The notes beneath the pieces are model-generated. The model ran no database searches. It was not told where the DNA came from and saw only the letters and a program-made list of their open reading frames with translations. A DNA stretch of 64,000 nt. It comes from DASPSM01 sp036008465 (lineage in GTDB: Bacteria > Planctomycetota > Planctomycetia > Planctomycetales > Planctomycetaceae). The translations under genes were made by a program, and so were the position numbers. The first letter of the stretch is position 1. The number at the start of each line of letters is the position of its first letter. This document shows, piece by piece, positions 1-9,199 of the stretch. The DNA lies in the NCBI GenBank assembly GCA_036008465.1, contig DASYNP010000007.1, positions 1 through 64,000 of the forward strand, in the 5' to 3' direction.

Positions 1-119
1 CTTGCGGGCCGCCGGCACACCGTTCCGACGTTTTGAGTTCGAATTCCCCGAGAACACCGCTGGTGTGCCTGCATCCGCCTGCGGCGGACTTGTCCACCCT
101 ACGGCCGCCGGCCCGCGTG

Positions 120-125
120 TATAAT
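120..125 (+). promoter_or_regulatory. possible -10 box
   Basis: A perfect TATAAT lies 39 bases before the ATG at 165. No good -35 box is found at normal spacing; the nearest, TTGTCC at 90-95, is 24 bases away. It is offered only as a candidate promoter for the Tat-exported protein gene. Confidence 0.3.
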
Positions 126-164
126 GCCAGCGCCGTCAACCCTTTTCGCGCGAAGGAGTGGAAC

Positions 165-1712
165 ATGCCGACCCGCCGAGATTTCCTGACGTCGTCCGCG
201 ACTGCCGGATTCGTGTTGGGGGCTGCGACCCCCGGTTTGTTGAGCACACTGGCCCCGCGTGCGCGCGGCGAAGCCGAGGTGACGCCCGAGCTGGTGCACC
301 TGACGCCCGACGTCGAACCGATCGTCCGCCTGATCGAGGAGACGCCCCGCGAAAAATGCGTGGAGCTGATGGTCGACCAACTGCAGCGGGGCCTGCCCTA
401 TCGCAACTTTCTGGCCGCGCTGTTTTTGGCCGGCGTCCGCAATGTCATGCCGCACCCGCCTGGGTTCAAGTTCCATTGCGTGCTGGCGATTCACTCGGCC
501 AATCAGCTCAGTCTCGACGCCGTTGCGGAGGATCGACTGCTGCCGCTGTTTTGGGCGCTCGATCAGTTCAAAAAATCGCAGGCGGACAACATCCGAGAAG
601 GCAACGTCCGGATGCGGGAGTTCACGGGGACGCTCCCCTCTCCCGAAAAGGCGTCCGCGGAGTTTCATGAGGCAATGCGAACGTGGGATGACGAACGAGC
701 CCAGCGGGCGATCGTCGCGTTCGTTCGCTGCCGGGGCGCCGACGAGGTGATTGAAGCATTTTGGCGTTACGGAGCGCGCGATTTTCGCGACATCGGCCAC
801 AAAAGCATCTTCGTCGCCAACTCGTGGCGGACGTTGCAAACGATCGGCTGGAGGCACGCCGAGCCGGCCATGCGGTCGCTCGCCATGGCTTTGCTCGATG
901 CGGGAGGACGTCGCGGCTCGGCGCCGGCTCCACGCGGACCGCGATCCGGCCTCGACGACAAAACCTATCAGGCTAACGCCGAGCGAGCCGTGCAGGCTCT
1001 GCCCCACTTGCCGGCAAGCTGGACCGGCGCCGGGAGCGATAAGGCCGCGACCACCGACCTCCTGGAGGCGATGCGCACTGCCAGCATCGAAGACGCCAGC
1101 AAGAAGTTGCTGGAACAGCTTCAGACTGGCAAAACGCAGGCCCAAGGGGCCTGGGACGCCGTTCACCTGGCGGCCTGCGAACTGATGATGCGCCAGCCGG
1201 GGATCTTGGGCATTCATACGGTCACGTCGACCAATGCCCTGCACTATGCGTTCCGGACGGCCGTCGACCCGGAAACACGGCTCTTAATGCTGGTGCACGC
1301 TGTCGCCTGGATGGGTCAGTTCCGTGAGTCGATGTCGCGCGGAAAGTTCGGCAACGTCAAGATCACCGGACTTGAGGCGGCAAAAATCGACAATGATGAG
1401 CCGAAGGCCGCAGCGGAAACCCTCGAGCTCGTCGGTCAGGATCCCTCCGGAGCAGCCGCGCGGGCCTACGCCCTGGCCGAAAAGCATCCGGAGCCGGAGA
1501 CCTATTTCAAGTTGGCGCGGCGCCTGATCTTCCGCAAGGGGACCGACGCCCACCGCTACAAGTACGCGGCCGCGATCTTCGAGGATTACGATCTGGTGTC
1601 ACCGGCCTGGCGGCCGCATCTGCTGGCTACCTCGGTCTACTACCTCAGCGGCTCCCAAGCCCCCGACTCCAAGCTGATGACGCACGCCCTGGAGGCCGTC
1701 AAAAAAGTGTAA
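165..1712 (+). CDS. Tat-exported protein of unknown function
   Basis: A 515-residue protein. The ATG at 165 is preferred over upstream starts in the same frame because AAGGAG (153-158) sits just before it and because it places a twin-arginine signal (TRRDFLTSSA, then a hydrophobic stretch ending near AAT) at the very N-terminus. The mature part is mostly helical with no catalytic motif I recognise. Regions rich in His, Trp and Arg around residues 110-125 and 205-230 look like the conserved core. Tat export suggests a folded or cofactor-bearing periplasmic protein, but no cofactor motif is visible. It stands alone, convergent with the PGPGW gene. The coding call is secure; the function is unknown. 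Confidence 0.8.
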   Translation: MPTRRDFLTSSATAGFVLGAATPGLLSTLAPRARGEAEVTPELVHLTPDVEPIVRLIEETPREKCVELMVDQLQRGLPYRNFLAALFLAGVRNVMPHPPGFKFHCVLAIHSANQLSLDAVAEDRLLPLFWALDQFKKSQADNIREGNVRMREFTGTLPSPEKASAEFHEAMRTWDDERAQRAIVAFVRCRGADEVIEAFWRYGARDFRDIGHKSIFVANSWRTLQTIGWRHAEPAMRSLAMALLDAGGRRGSAPAPRGPRSGLDDKTYQANAERAVQALPHLPASWTGAGSDKAATTDLLEAMRTASIEDASKKLLEQLQTGKTQAQGAWDAVHLAACELMMRQPGILGIHTVTSTNALHYAFRTAVDPETRLLMLVHAVAWMGQFRESMSRGKFGNVKITGLEAAKIDNDEPKAAAETLELVGQDPSGAAARAYALAEKHPEPETYFKLARRLIFRKGTDAHRYKYAAAIFEDYDLVSPAWRPHLLATSVYYLSGSQAPDSKLMTHALEAVKKV

Positions 1713-1783
1713 CTCGTACAAGAAGGTTTTGTAGCGACGCCGCCGGCACAGCGGGGACGGACTCCACACCGGACAAAAGATGA

Positions 1784-1799
1784 ACGGCGGGCTCGCCGT
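1784..1799. terminator. small hairpin between convergent genes
   Basis: ACGGCG, a 4-base loop, then CGCCGT form a perfect 6-bp stem between the two convergent genes ending at 1712 and 1816. No T-run follows, so it is only a possible terminator. Confidence 0.3.
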
Positions 1800-1815
1800 C
1801 TGACGGCGATTTCTC

Positions 1816-2064
1816 CTACGAAGATTGCGGCCTGCGGCGTCTAGCTCTTTCGACCATCCGGTCGATCATCGGGCGGGCCTTACGGAGCACAGTCCGGGCC
1901 CAGGGAAATTCGGTCGCCAGCACCCCCAGGCTGAGCGGGATAAGAACGATTGCCGGTCCCGGCGTCACGATCATGATGACGCCGGCGACGAGCAGGATGG
2001 TCCCGACCACGAGCACCCCCAGCCGCCAAACCAGCCTTAAAAGGCGCGATTCCGGTCGCTGCAT
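1816..2064 (-). CDS. PGPGW-type small membrane protein
   Basis: An 82-residue protein starting at the ATG at 2064, with GAGGGG immediately upstream. It has two adjacent hydrophobic segments (about residues 13-33 and 35-53) joined by the turn TPGPAIVLIPLSLGVLA, the signature of the PGPGW family of putative transmembrane proteins, then a basic tail rich in Arg. It probably sits in the inner membrane with the Arg tail in the cytoplasm. The family has no established function. It is convergent with the upstream gene and divergent from the fatty-acid block. Confidence 0.75.
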   Translation of the reverse strand: MQRPESRLLRLVWRLGVLVVGTILLVAGVIMIVTPGPAIVLIPLSLGVLATEFPWARTVLRKARPMIDRMVERARRRRPQSS

Positions 2065-2545
2065 CCCCTCACTCGGATTGTGCTTCCTTCAAGAGCGGGC
2101 GACTTGGGCCTCGGCCGGGATGGTCGTTTCCGTCCAGCCTTGCCGCGGGTCCAACACCCGGAATCATACGCAGCCTGGCGCGTGGACAAGTCGCCTCTGT
2201 CTGTGAAATCCGGCAAAGACGTCGAAAGCGGGCGACTCGCAAACAATCCGCGCAACGCGCACAACTTTTCTCACTAACGTCTTGCGGCGCGCCCTATAAT
2301 AAAGCAAATACATTGAGAATTGGGGCGGTTTTGCGGCCGGCGCACGGTTGACGGAGCGTGCTGGTCGCACCGGCCCGGCCCACGCGATTCGACGCCTCAC
2401 CTCGTCACGAGTCACTTCCTCACGGACGGTTCGGCCGTACCAAAAAAAAACCGCATTCGCACCCGACGGGCATCCCAGTTGCTTGGATCCTGACGGAAGC
2501 GCCAGGCCTCGATGTGTTCTCGAACCGAGGTTCGGAGAACTTGGG
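2065..2545. other. intergenic region upstream of the acyl-CoA synthetase
   Basis: This 481-base stretch separates divergent genes. Reading frames exist on both strands but show no start signal, domain or codon pattern that convinces me. Its only clear landmark is the TATAAT at 2295-2300, listed separately. Confidence 0.5.
2295..2300 (+). promoter_or_regulatory. possible -10 box for the fatty-acid block
   Basis: A perfect TATAAT in an AT-rich pocket of otherwise GC-rich sequence, about 245 bases before the acyl-CoA synthetase start. The hexamer 17 bases upstream does not resemble TTGACA, so confidence is low. Confidence 0.3.
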
Positions 2546-4261
2546 ATGCGGTCTTTAGAGACGCGGCAGCAGGAAATTGTCCGTGCGACCACCGAGCGCG
2601 AACGCCGGTGGCTCGCTCACTATCCCGCTTGCGTCCCACAGACCCTGAAATACCCGGCGATCCCCGCGTTTGGATTGCTCGAGCATAGCGCTGCGGAATT
2701 TCCCGACCGTACGGCCTGCATCCACCTCGACCACCAATTCACGTACAGCCAACTTCGCGACTCGGCCCGGCGCACGGCCAATCGTCTCGTGCAGTTCGGC
2801 GTTCGCCCGGGGGACCGGGTCGGCATTTTGCTGCCGAACGTGCCCGAGTTTCTCGCCGCAATCAATGGAATCTGGATGGCCGGCGCCTCGGCCGTCGCCA
2901 TCAGTCCGCTGTGCGTCGCCGAAGAAATCTCGGCGCTCGTCGCGGCGACCAACTGTCGCGTTGTGATCGCCCTCGACGTGCTCGCGCCGCTCGTGTGGAG
3001 CGGGGCTCAGCAGCCTGAAATCACGATCGTGACCACGCTCCAAGAGCGGCTCTCGGGTTGGAAAAAGCTTGTCTATCGTGCTGAACGACTTCGTCGCTGG
3101 CTGTTCTCTGCCCGGCGGCGAAAGGGACGCGTCTGTTGGTTCGATCGGGAGCTCGAACGGGCGGACCCCGCATTCGAGCCAATCCGTCCAGAGTCGCTCG
3201 ACGCCCCGGCGTTTCTCTTGGCCACCGGCGGCACCACCGGACGCCCCAAAGTCGTCACGCTGTCGCATCGCAACCTGATTGCCAATGGGACTCAGATTCA
3301 TGCTTGGGCCGGCACGCAAATGGGCCACGACTCGGTGCTGGCCGTTGTCCCCTTCTTCCACAGTTACGGGATGTCGAGCTGTGCGCTTGCCGGCGTTTCG
3401 ATGGCTGCCACCATCATCATGCACCACCGCTTTGTGCCGGAATTGGTCGCCCGCTTGATCGAGCGTTACCAGCCGAGCGTCATGCCGGCCGTGCCAGCCA
3501 TGCTCGTCGCCCTCAATGACCTCTTCAAAACGCGGCCTGTCCGGCGGGGTTTGAGATACTGCATTTCGGGCGGAGCGCCTCTGGACCAGCAGGTCGCCAC
3601 AGAGTTCGCCAAACACACGGGCTCGATCGTGGTCGAAGGTTTTGGTCTCTCCGAAGCCGGTCCTGTTACGCATGTGGGCCCGCTCGATGGAACGTCGCGT
3701 GGCGGCACGATCGGCCTGCCCCTGCCCGACACTGACGTGCGGATTGTCGATGCGAACCTGGGACTCGAGGATGTGCCGCGCGGTTCGATCGGCGAGCTGA
3801 TCATCCGCGGGCCGCAGGTGATGCTCGGCTACTGGAATGATCCCGAATCGACGGCCCGCGCGATTCGCGACGGCTGGTTGTATACGGGCGATCTGGCGAC
3901 AGAGGACGAGGATGGGTTCTTCCGGATCGTCGATCGTAAGAAGGACTTGATCATCACGTCGGGCTTCAATGTCTACCCGAGCGAGGTCGAGCCGGTGCTT
4001 CGCCTCTTTCCGGGAGTGGCCGACGTCGCCGTGATCGGCGTGCCGAACCGCGAGCGGGGCGAGATCGTCAAGGCGGTGATCGCGACCAGGCCCGGGCAGG
4101 AGGTCGAGCTCCGCGAGCTTTGGATTTATTGCGACAAACATCTGGCGAAACACAAGCGGCCGCGGGTGATCGAAATCACCGGAGGCGAATTGCCGCGGAA
4201 TTTCTTGGGCAAGGTCTTCCGAAGGAAATTGCGCGAAGCCCCCGACCCCTCTCAAACCTGA
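2546..4261 (+). CDS. fadD: long-chain acyl-CoA synthetase (AMP-binding family)
   Basis: Activates fatty acids to acyl-CoA through an acyl-adenylate. The 571-residue protein has the adenylate-forming family signatures in order: the phosphate-binding loop TGGTTGRPK (about 227-235), the adenine-binding region GFGLSEAG, YTGDLATEDEDG (446 on), the hinge DRKKDLI followed by GFNVYPSEVE, and the C-terminal catalytic lysine in FLGKVFRRK (about 556). A basic, hydrophobic insert near residues 165-195 could help membrane contact. I chose the ATG at 2546 because GGAG precedes it at a good distance and the family fold begins soon after; the open frame extends upstream without domain content. A DUF1571 gene follows 3 bases after the stop, and beta-oxidation genes lie just beyond. 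The gene symbol is by family role, not proven orthology. Confidence 0.88.
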   Translation: MRSLETRQQEIVRATTERERRWLAHYPACVPQTLKYPAIPAFGLLEHSAAEFPDRTACIHLDHQFTYSQLRDSARRTANRLVQFGVRPGDRVGILLPNVPEFLAAINGIWMAGASAVAISPLCVAEEISALVAATNCRVVIALDVLAPLVWSGAQQPEITIVTTLQERLSGWKKLVYRAERLRRWLFSARRRKGRVCWFDRELERADPAFEPIRPESLDAPAFLLATGGTTGRPKVVTLSHRNLIANGTQIHAWAGTQMGHDSVLAVVPFFHSYGMSSCALAGVSMAATIIMHHRFVPELVARLIERYQPSVMPAVPAMLVALNDLFKTRPVRRGLRYCISGGAPLDQQVATEFAKHTGSIVVEGFGLSEAGPVTHVGPLDGTSRGGTIGLPLPDTDVRIVDANLGLEDVPRGSIGELIIRGPQVMLGYWNDPESTARAIRDGWLYTGDLATEDEDGFFRIVDRKKDLIITSGFNVYPSEVEPVLRLFPGVADVAVIGVPNRERGEIVKAVIATRPGQEVELRELWIYCDKHLAKHKRPRVIEITGGELPRNFLGKVFRRKLREAPDPSQT

Positions 4262-4264
4262 ACC

Positions 4265-5347
4265 ATGGCCACCTTGATCGCGTATTGGAGAGGGTCGACG
4301 AGGCGGCGCCTGCTGAAGGGGCTTGCGGGACTCGCCGCTTGCCTGGCTCCGCTGGTTTGGCTCGCGCTCAATCCCAGCGCGGCGGTCCGCATGATCGAAT
4401 GGGGGCTGTCGCGCAGGCGGTTGAACCCTCACGCGACGACGGCTGCGGATCCCCAACGTTTCGAGACGACGGCGAGTGCGTCCGATCCCACACGTCGGCT
4501 CGCACCGACTGGCTCGGAGCGTTCACAAACGCGATCTTCCAATGTTCTGCTTCCGGCAATCGCCGCCTCGATCGGAGCGCCCCGACTTGGGGGTCGCAGT
4601 GCCGACGGGAAGGCCGACGAGCACAACCTCGAGCTTTTGCGGCGGGTCTGCGACCTGCTGAAATCGGGACGCGACCGGTTCGTTCAAATCCCCGCCTACA
4701 GCGCGACCTTTACCAAACGCGAGCGGATCGGTTCCGACCTCACGGAGCTGACTACGCTGGAATTGAAGGTGCGCCACCAGCCCTTTGCGATCTATCTCAA
4801 GTGGCTGGAAGGCCAAGGTGTGGGGAAGGAAGTTCTCTACAACGAGCGTGAGAATGACGGCAATCTGCTCGTCCGGCTGGGAGGCGTGAAGGGGCGCCTG
4901 ATCCCGGCGTTTAAGGTCGATGCCGGCGGCGTCCTGGCCATGGCCGAATCGCGCCATCCAATTACCAAAGCCGGCATTCTCGGCCTGACCGAATCGCTGA
5001 TCGCGCACCGCGAAATGGAGTTGCAGACCCACGTCTACGCCCGAACGCGGCAGGAAGCCGACGGCTTCTGCGACGGACGTCGCTGTGCGGTCTACGTGTT
5101 CGAGTTCGACGACAAGGAGCGCGCGCCGGAGTACCGCAAGTCGATTCAATACTTGGATCGAGAGTGGCACGTGCCGCTGCGGGTCGAGAACTACGCGTGG
5201 CCCGAGCCGGACCAACATCTGGAAGGCGCGGCCCTCGACGAGGCCACCCTCATCGAGTATTACAAGTACTCGAATGTCGTCATCGACGGACGTCTGACCG
5301 ACGACGATTTCAGCCCGTCGAATCCCGAGTATCGGTTCCGGCGGTAA
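4265..5347 (+). CDS. DUF1571 membrane-anchored protein
   Basis: A 360-residue protein beginning 3 bases after the acyl-CoA synthetase, so almost certainly co-transcribed. Residues about 15-40 form one hydrophobic anchor. A low-complexity linker to about residue 120 follows, then a DUF1571 domain recognisable from IPAYSATFTKRERI, QPFAIYLKWLEG, GKEVLYNE and the closing region on DREWHVPLRVENYAWP. The domain should lie outside the cytoplasmic membrane. Its beta-rich, lipoprotein-carrier-like look is compatible with lipid binding, and coupling to a fatty-acid ligase would fit, but that is inference. Confidence 0.8.
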   Translation: MATLIAYWRGSTRRRLLKGLAGLAACLAPLVWLALNPSAAVRMIEWGLSRRRLNPHATTAADPQRFETTASASDPTRRLAPTGSERSQTRSSNVLLPAIAASIGAPRLGGRSADGKADEHNLELLRRVCDLLKSGRDRFVQIPAYSATFTKRERIGSDLTELTTLELKVRHQPFAIYLKWLEGQGVGKEVLYNERENDGNLLVRLGGVKGRLIPAFKVDAGGVLAMAESRHPITKAGILGLTESLIAHREMELQTHVYARTRQEADGFCDGRRCAVYVFEFDDKERAPEYRKSIQYLDREWHVPLRVENYAWPEPDQHLEGAALDEATLIEYYKYSNVVIDGRLTDDDFSPSNPEYRFRR

Positions 5348-5565
5348 GGCTGGGTGGCCCCGCAAGCCGGCCCACTTGCCGGCGGATCCTAGAATTCCTG
5401 GCGGAGCGGAATTCAATCGCCGCGCGTCGAGTAAGCGGTCCGCCGCGGGCGGCTCACGAAGGCGAGCTGCGTGGGTGCCAATCGAAAACGTGACGCGGCT
5501 AGCCCGCAACAAGATGCTTGCTGCGTGCGCGGCGCTTAAGACACCGAGTGAGGAGGATCAGGACC

Positions 5566-6852
5566 ATGGAATCCCCGGTGATTGTGGGCGGCGTCCGCAC
5601 GCCATTTGTCAAAGCCGCGGGAGCTTTCAATTATGTCCCCGCCCAGGAGCTCGGCCGACTGGTGGTCCGCGAGCTGCTCGAACGCCTGAACGTCGATCCG
5701 GACGCGATCGACGAAGTGATCACGGGGAACGTCGCCCCGAGCGACGCCCCCAATGTCTCCCGCGTAATCGCCCTGCGGGCGGGCATTCCCATCGATCGCG
5801 TCGCGCACACCGTCAACCGCAACTGCGCGAGCGGGCTGGAAGCCGTCACTCAAGCCTACGAGCGAATTCGGACCGGGCAGGCTCAGGCGGTGATCGCCGT
5901 CGGTGTCGACTCGATGAGCAACATCCCCGTCCTGTGGACCAAATCGCTGACGGACGATTTTTTTGAGTTCAGCACGGCGAAGACCGCTTGGAACAAACTG
6001 CGGGCGCTGGCTCGCGTGCGGCCCCGAGATTTGGCCCCGGTGATTGGCATCAAGCAAGGGCTGACCGACCCCGTGTCGGGCATGATGATGGGGGACACGG
6101 CCGAAAAGCTGGCCCGCGAGTACGGCATCAGCCGCGAAGCTCAGGACCTGTTCGCCCTTCGCAGCCACCAGCGGGCGACGGCCGCCTGGAGCGAAGGACG
6201 ACTCAATGACGAAGTGATGACTGTCTACCCCGACAAGGCAAAAGGAGCGGTGGAGCGCGACGTCGGCCCTCGCGAAAACCAGACGCTCGAGGCGCTCGGC
6301 AAGCTCAAGCCGTTCTTCGATCGTCGCTGGGGGACGGTGACGGTCGGAAATTCCTGCCAGGTGACTGACGGCGCTGTGGCGTTGCTGCTCATGAACGAGG
6401 AGCGGGCCCGCTCGTTGGGTCTGCCGAAGTTGGGGCGACTGCGAGGCTACGCGTACGCCGGCTGCGATCCGTCGGTGATGGGGCTGGGGCCGGTTTATTC
6501 GAGCAATCGCGCTTTGAAAGCGACGGGCGTCCGGATGAGCCAGCTCGACTTGGTTGAGATCAACGAGGCCTTCGCCGCGCAGGTTTTGGCTTGCCTGCGG
6601 TGCTTCGAGTCGCCGCCGGCCGCTTGCATCGGGACCGACGGGGCTTCAGTCCTGGGCCCCATCGACGAGGCTCGCCTGAACGTGAACGGCGGGGCCATCG
6701 CGCTGGGGCATCCCGTCGGAGCCAGCGGCGCGCGATTGGTGCTCACGCTCTTAAACGAACTCGGACGCCGCAAGCAGACGCTGGGCCTCGCGACGATGTG
6801 TGTCGGAGGCGGCCAGGGTGGCGCGGCAATCATCGAACGAATTGCGGACTAA
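5566..6852 (+). CDS. fadI: acetyl-CoA acyltransferase (thiolase)
   Basis: Thiolytic cleavage of 3-ketoacyl-CoA, the last step of beta-oxidation. The 428-residue protein carries all three thiolase signatures: nucleophile Cys87 in NRNCASGLEA, His382 in ALGHPVGASGAR, and the second cysteine Cys412 in TMCVGGGQGG. The start at 5566 follows GGAGGATC at good spacing (AGGAGG at 5551-5556). The fused hydratase/dehydrogenase gene begins 15 bases downstream, so these form the two-subunit trifunctional complex in beta-then-alpha order, as in fadI-fadJ type operons. Whether it is closer to FadA or FadI cannot be settled by eye. Confidence 0.9.
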   Translation: MESPVIVGGVRTPFVKAAGAFNYVPAQELGRLVVRELLERLNVDPDAIDEVITGNVAPSDAPNVSRVIALRAGIPIDRVAHTVNRNCASGLEAVTQAYERIRTGQAQAVIAVGVDSMSNIPVLWTKSLTDDFFEFSTAKTAWNKLRALARVRPRDLAPVIGIKQGLTDPVSGMMMGDTAEKLAREYGISREAQDLFALRSHQRATAAWSEGRLNDEVMTVYPDKAKGAVERDVGPRENQTLEALGKLKPFFDRRWGTVTVGNSCQVTDGAVALLLMNEERARSLGLPKLGRLRGYAYAGCDPSVMGLGPVYSSNRALKATGVRMSQLDLVEINEAFAAQVLACLRCFESPPAACIGTDGASVLGPIDEARLNVNGGAIALGHPVGASGARLVLTLLNELGRRKQTLGLATMCVGGGQGGAAIIERIAD

Positions 6853-6867
6853 AGGATCTGAGCCAAG

Positions 6868-9009
6868 ATGGCCTTGATGTGGCACGCGGGCGAACCACAG
6901 GACGGAGTGTTGTGGGTTGAGATCAACTGGAAGGAGCGGCCGGTCAATGCGCTCTCGCGCGACACGCTGAACGAACTGTCGGAGCTGATCGGCCGTATCC
7001 GCTCCGATTCAACGATCACCGGCGTCGTGTTCAAGAGCGGCAAGTCGGGCACCTTCATCGCCGGGGCCGACGTCACCGAGTTTCAAAAGATCCGCTCCCC
7101 CGACGAAGCCCGGCAATTCGTGCTTCAGGGCCAGCAGATTTTCGACGATCTGGTCTCGCTGAAGGTCCCGACGGTCGCCCTGATCTCCGGCGCCTGCTTG
7201 GGCGGCGGACTGGAGTTCGCACTCGCCTGCCGGTGGCGAATCGCCGACGACGGCCGCAAAACGCAACTCGGGCTTCCCGAGGTGATGCTGGGCATCGTCC
7301 CGGGCTGGGGCGGAACTCTGCGGCTGCCCAACGCAGTCGGCTTCGCGGAGGCCGTGCCACTCCTGCTGACCGGGCGGGGTCTCAATGGTCGACAGGCGGC
7401 TCGCAAGGGCCTGGTGCACGACGCCGTGCCGAACGAGGCCCTGGACCACGTCGCCCGCACGCTGCTGGCGACGGGCGGCCGCAACGTGCGGCCCCGAAAA
7501 GCCGGTCTGGTCGGCGGCCTGATCGATCGGCTCGGCCCGCTCAAAAAACTCGTGCTGTGGCAGGCCACGCGACAAGTTCTGAAAACCACGCACGGCCACT
7601 ATCCGGCCCCGTTCGAGATCATCGACGTCCTTCGCGACGGCATCGGCGTCTCGCGCGAAGAGCACCTCTCCCACGTCCGCGACGCGAATGTTCGACTGGG
7701 TCAAAAACCGGTGACGCGCGAGTTGGTCCGACTGTTCTTTCTGAGCGAGGCCGGAAAGAAGCTGCCTGAATCGTTCGGCCTCTCTGTCGATCCCGACACG
7801 ATCGAGCACGCCGCGGTGATCGGCGCCGGCGCGATGGGTGCCGGCATCGCACTCTTGGCGGCCCGACGCGGCATCTGGACCCGGCTGAAGGACATCAAGG
7901 CCGAGTACGTCGCCCGCGGAATGAAGAATGTCCGCAAGCTGATCTCCGCCGACGTCAAGCGGCGCCGCATCACGCCACTCGAGGGAACGCAGGCGCTCGA
8001 CCGCCTCAGCCCGGCCACCGATTACCGCGGGCTAAAGCAGGCCGACGTCATTGTCGAAGCGGTTGTCGAAGAGCTCGACGTCAAGCACCAGGTCTTCACG
8101 GATTTGGCAGCCGCGACCGGTCCGAATTGTGCGCTCGCCACCAATACCAGCTCGCTCACGGTGGCTGCCGTGGCCGCGGGCACGCCGGAACCGTCGCGCG
8201 TGGTCGGACTGCACTTTTTCAATCCGCCGCATCAGATGCCGCTCGTCGAGGTGGTGCGCGGGCCGCAGTCGGACGCCAAGATGGTGGCCAAAGCGGCCGC
8301 GTTGGCCGCGCGGATGGGGAAGACGCTCGTGCTGGTCGGCGACTGCGCCGGCTTTCTGGTCAATCGGATCCTGGCGCCCTACATGAACGAAGCCGGCCAT
8401 CTGGTTGCTGAGGTCGAAGACCCGCTCGAGATCGATCGGGCGGCCATCGAGTTCGGCATGCCGATGGGGCCGCTGGCGCTGATCGATCTGGTGGGGCTCG
8501 GCGTTTCGAGTCATGTGTCCGAAAACATGCGGGCGGCCTATGGCGAGCGGATGGAGCCCGCTCCCATCTGGCAAGCCCTGCGGCAATCGGCCGACGCGTC
8601 GAAAGTCGGCGGCATGAAAGTCATCGAAAAGACCTGGTTTGGCAAGCGGCTGAACCCGGCTGTGCTGGCGGCCGTCAACGATCTGGCCCGCCGGTCCGGC
8701 ACAAAAAAGATGATTCTCTCGCACGAGGAAATCATTCAGCGGCTCGTCTATCCGCTGATCAACGAGGCGGCCCGCTGTCTCGACGAACGGGTTGCCGAGC
8801 GGGCCGACGATGTCGACCTGGCGATGGTATTCGGAACGGGTTTCGCCCCCTTCCGCGGCGGCCCGCTGCGCTATGCCGACAGCGTCGGCCTGCCGAAGAT
8901 CGTGCAGACTCTCGACCGACTCGCGGCCACGTCTCCGCGGTTTGCGCCCTGTGAGCGGCTGCGTCGCATGGCGTCCGCCGGCGAGCGGTTCCACCCTGCC
9001 GATCTCTGA
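6868..9009 (+). CDS. fadJ: enoyl-CoA hydratase / 3-hydroxyacyl-CoA dehydrogenase fusion
   Basis: Alpha subunit of the beta-oxidation complex, 713 residues. The N-terminal crotonase half has the oxyanion-hole region SGTFIAGADVTEF and both expected acidic residues, in GGGLEFALA and GLPEVMLG. The dehydrogenase half begins with the dinucleotide-binding loop VIGAGAMGAGIALLAARRG (Gly319 on), continues with LHFFNPPHQMPLVEVV, which contains the catalytic His, and ends with the two C-terminal helical domains. AAAGGA lies before the ATG. It is translated right after the thiolase. The length matches FadB/FadJ family members. Confidence 0.92.
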   Translation: MALMWHAGEPQDGVLWVEINWKERPVNALSRDTLNELSELIGRIRSDSTITGVVFKSGKSGTFIAGADVTEFQKIRSPDEARQFVLQGQQIFDDLVSLKVPTVALISGACLGGGLEFALACRWRIADDGRKTQLGLPEVMLGIVPGWGGTLRLPNAVGFAEAVPLLLTGRGLNGRQAARKGLVHDAVPNEALDHVARTLLATGGRNVRPRKAGLVGGLIDRLGPLKKLVLWQATRQVLKTTHGHYPAPFEIIDVLRDGIGVSREEHLSHVRDANVRLGQKPVTRELVRLFFLSEAGKKLPESFGLSVDPDTIEHAAVIGAGAMGAGIALLAARRGIWTRLKDIKAEYVARGMKNVRKLISADVKRRRITPLEGTQALDRLSPATDYRGLKQADVIVEAVVEELDVKHQVFTDLAAATGPNCALATNTSSLTVAAVAAGTPEPSRVVGLHFFNPPHQMPLVEVVRGPQSDAKMVAKAAALAARMGKTLVLVGDCAGFLVNRILAPYMNEAGHLVAEVEDPLEIDRAAIEFGMPMGPLALIDLVGLGVSSHVSENMRAAYGERMEPAPIWQALRQSADASKVGGMKVIEKTWFGKRLNPAVLAAVNDLARRSGTKKMILSHEEIIQRLVYPLINEAARCLDERVAERADDVDLAMVFGTGFAPFRGGPLRYADSVGLPKIVQTLDRLAATSPRFAPCERLRRMASAGERFHPADL

Positions 9010-9199
9010 CCACGATTCCGACGAGCCGCGTCAGAGAACGGGGGCGGGTTGCATTCGGCGTCGCTTTTTCGTCTGATCTAAGGATCAATCGAGCCGTTCC
9101 GTCCGCGCCGGACGCCCGTCTGACAGCAACGACGAGCAAGGCATCTACGCCGGCCATCCAAGAGTCAAAATTTCCGCAATCGAGAATGAGGCACGAACC

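Noticed and set aside
2348..2545. N-terminal extension of the acyl-CoA synthetase
   Set aside because: The frame is open but Arg/Pro/Ser-rich, and the ATG at 2546 has a proper ribosome site and starts the family region.
2555..4456. A 633-codon open frame on the minus strand
   Set aside because: It is antisense to the acyl-CoA synthetase and shows no family motif.
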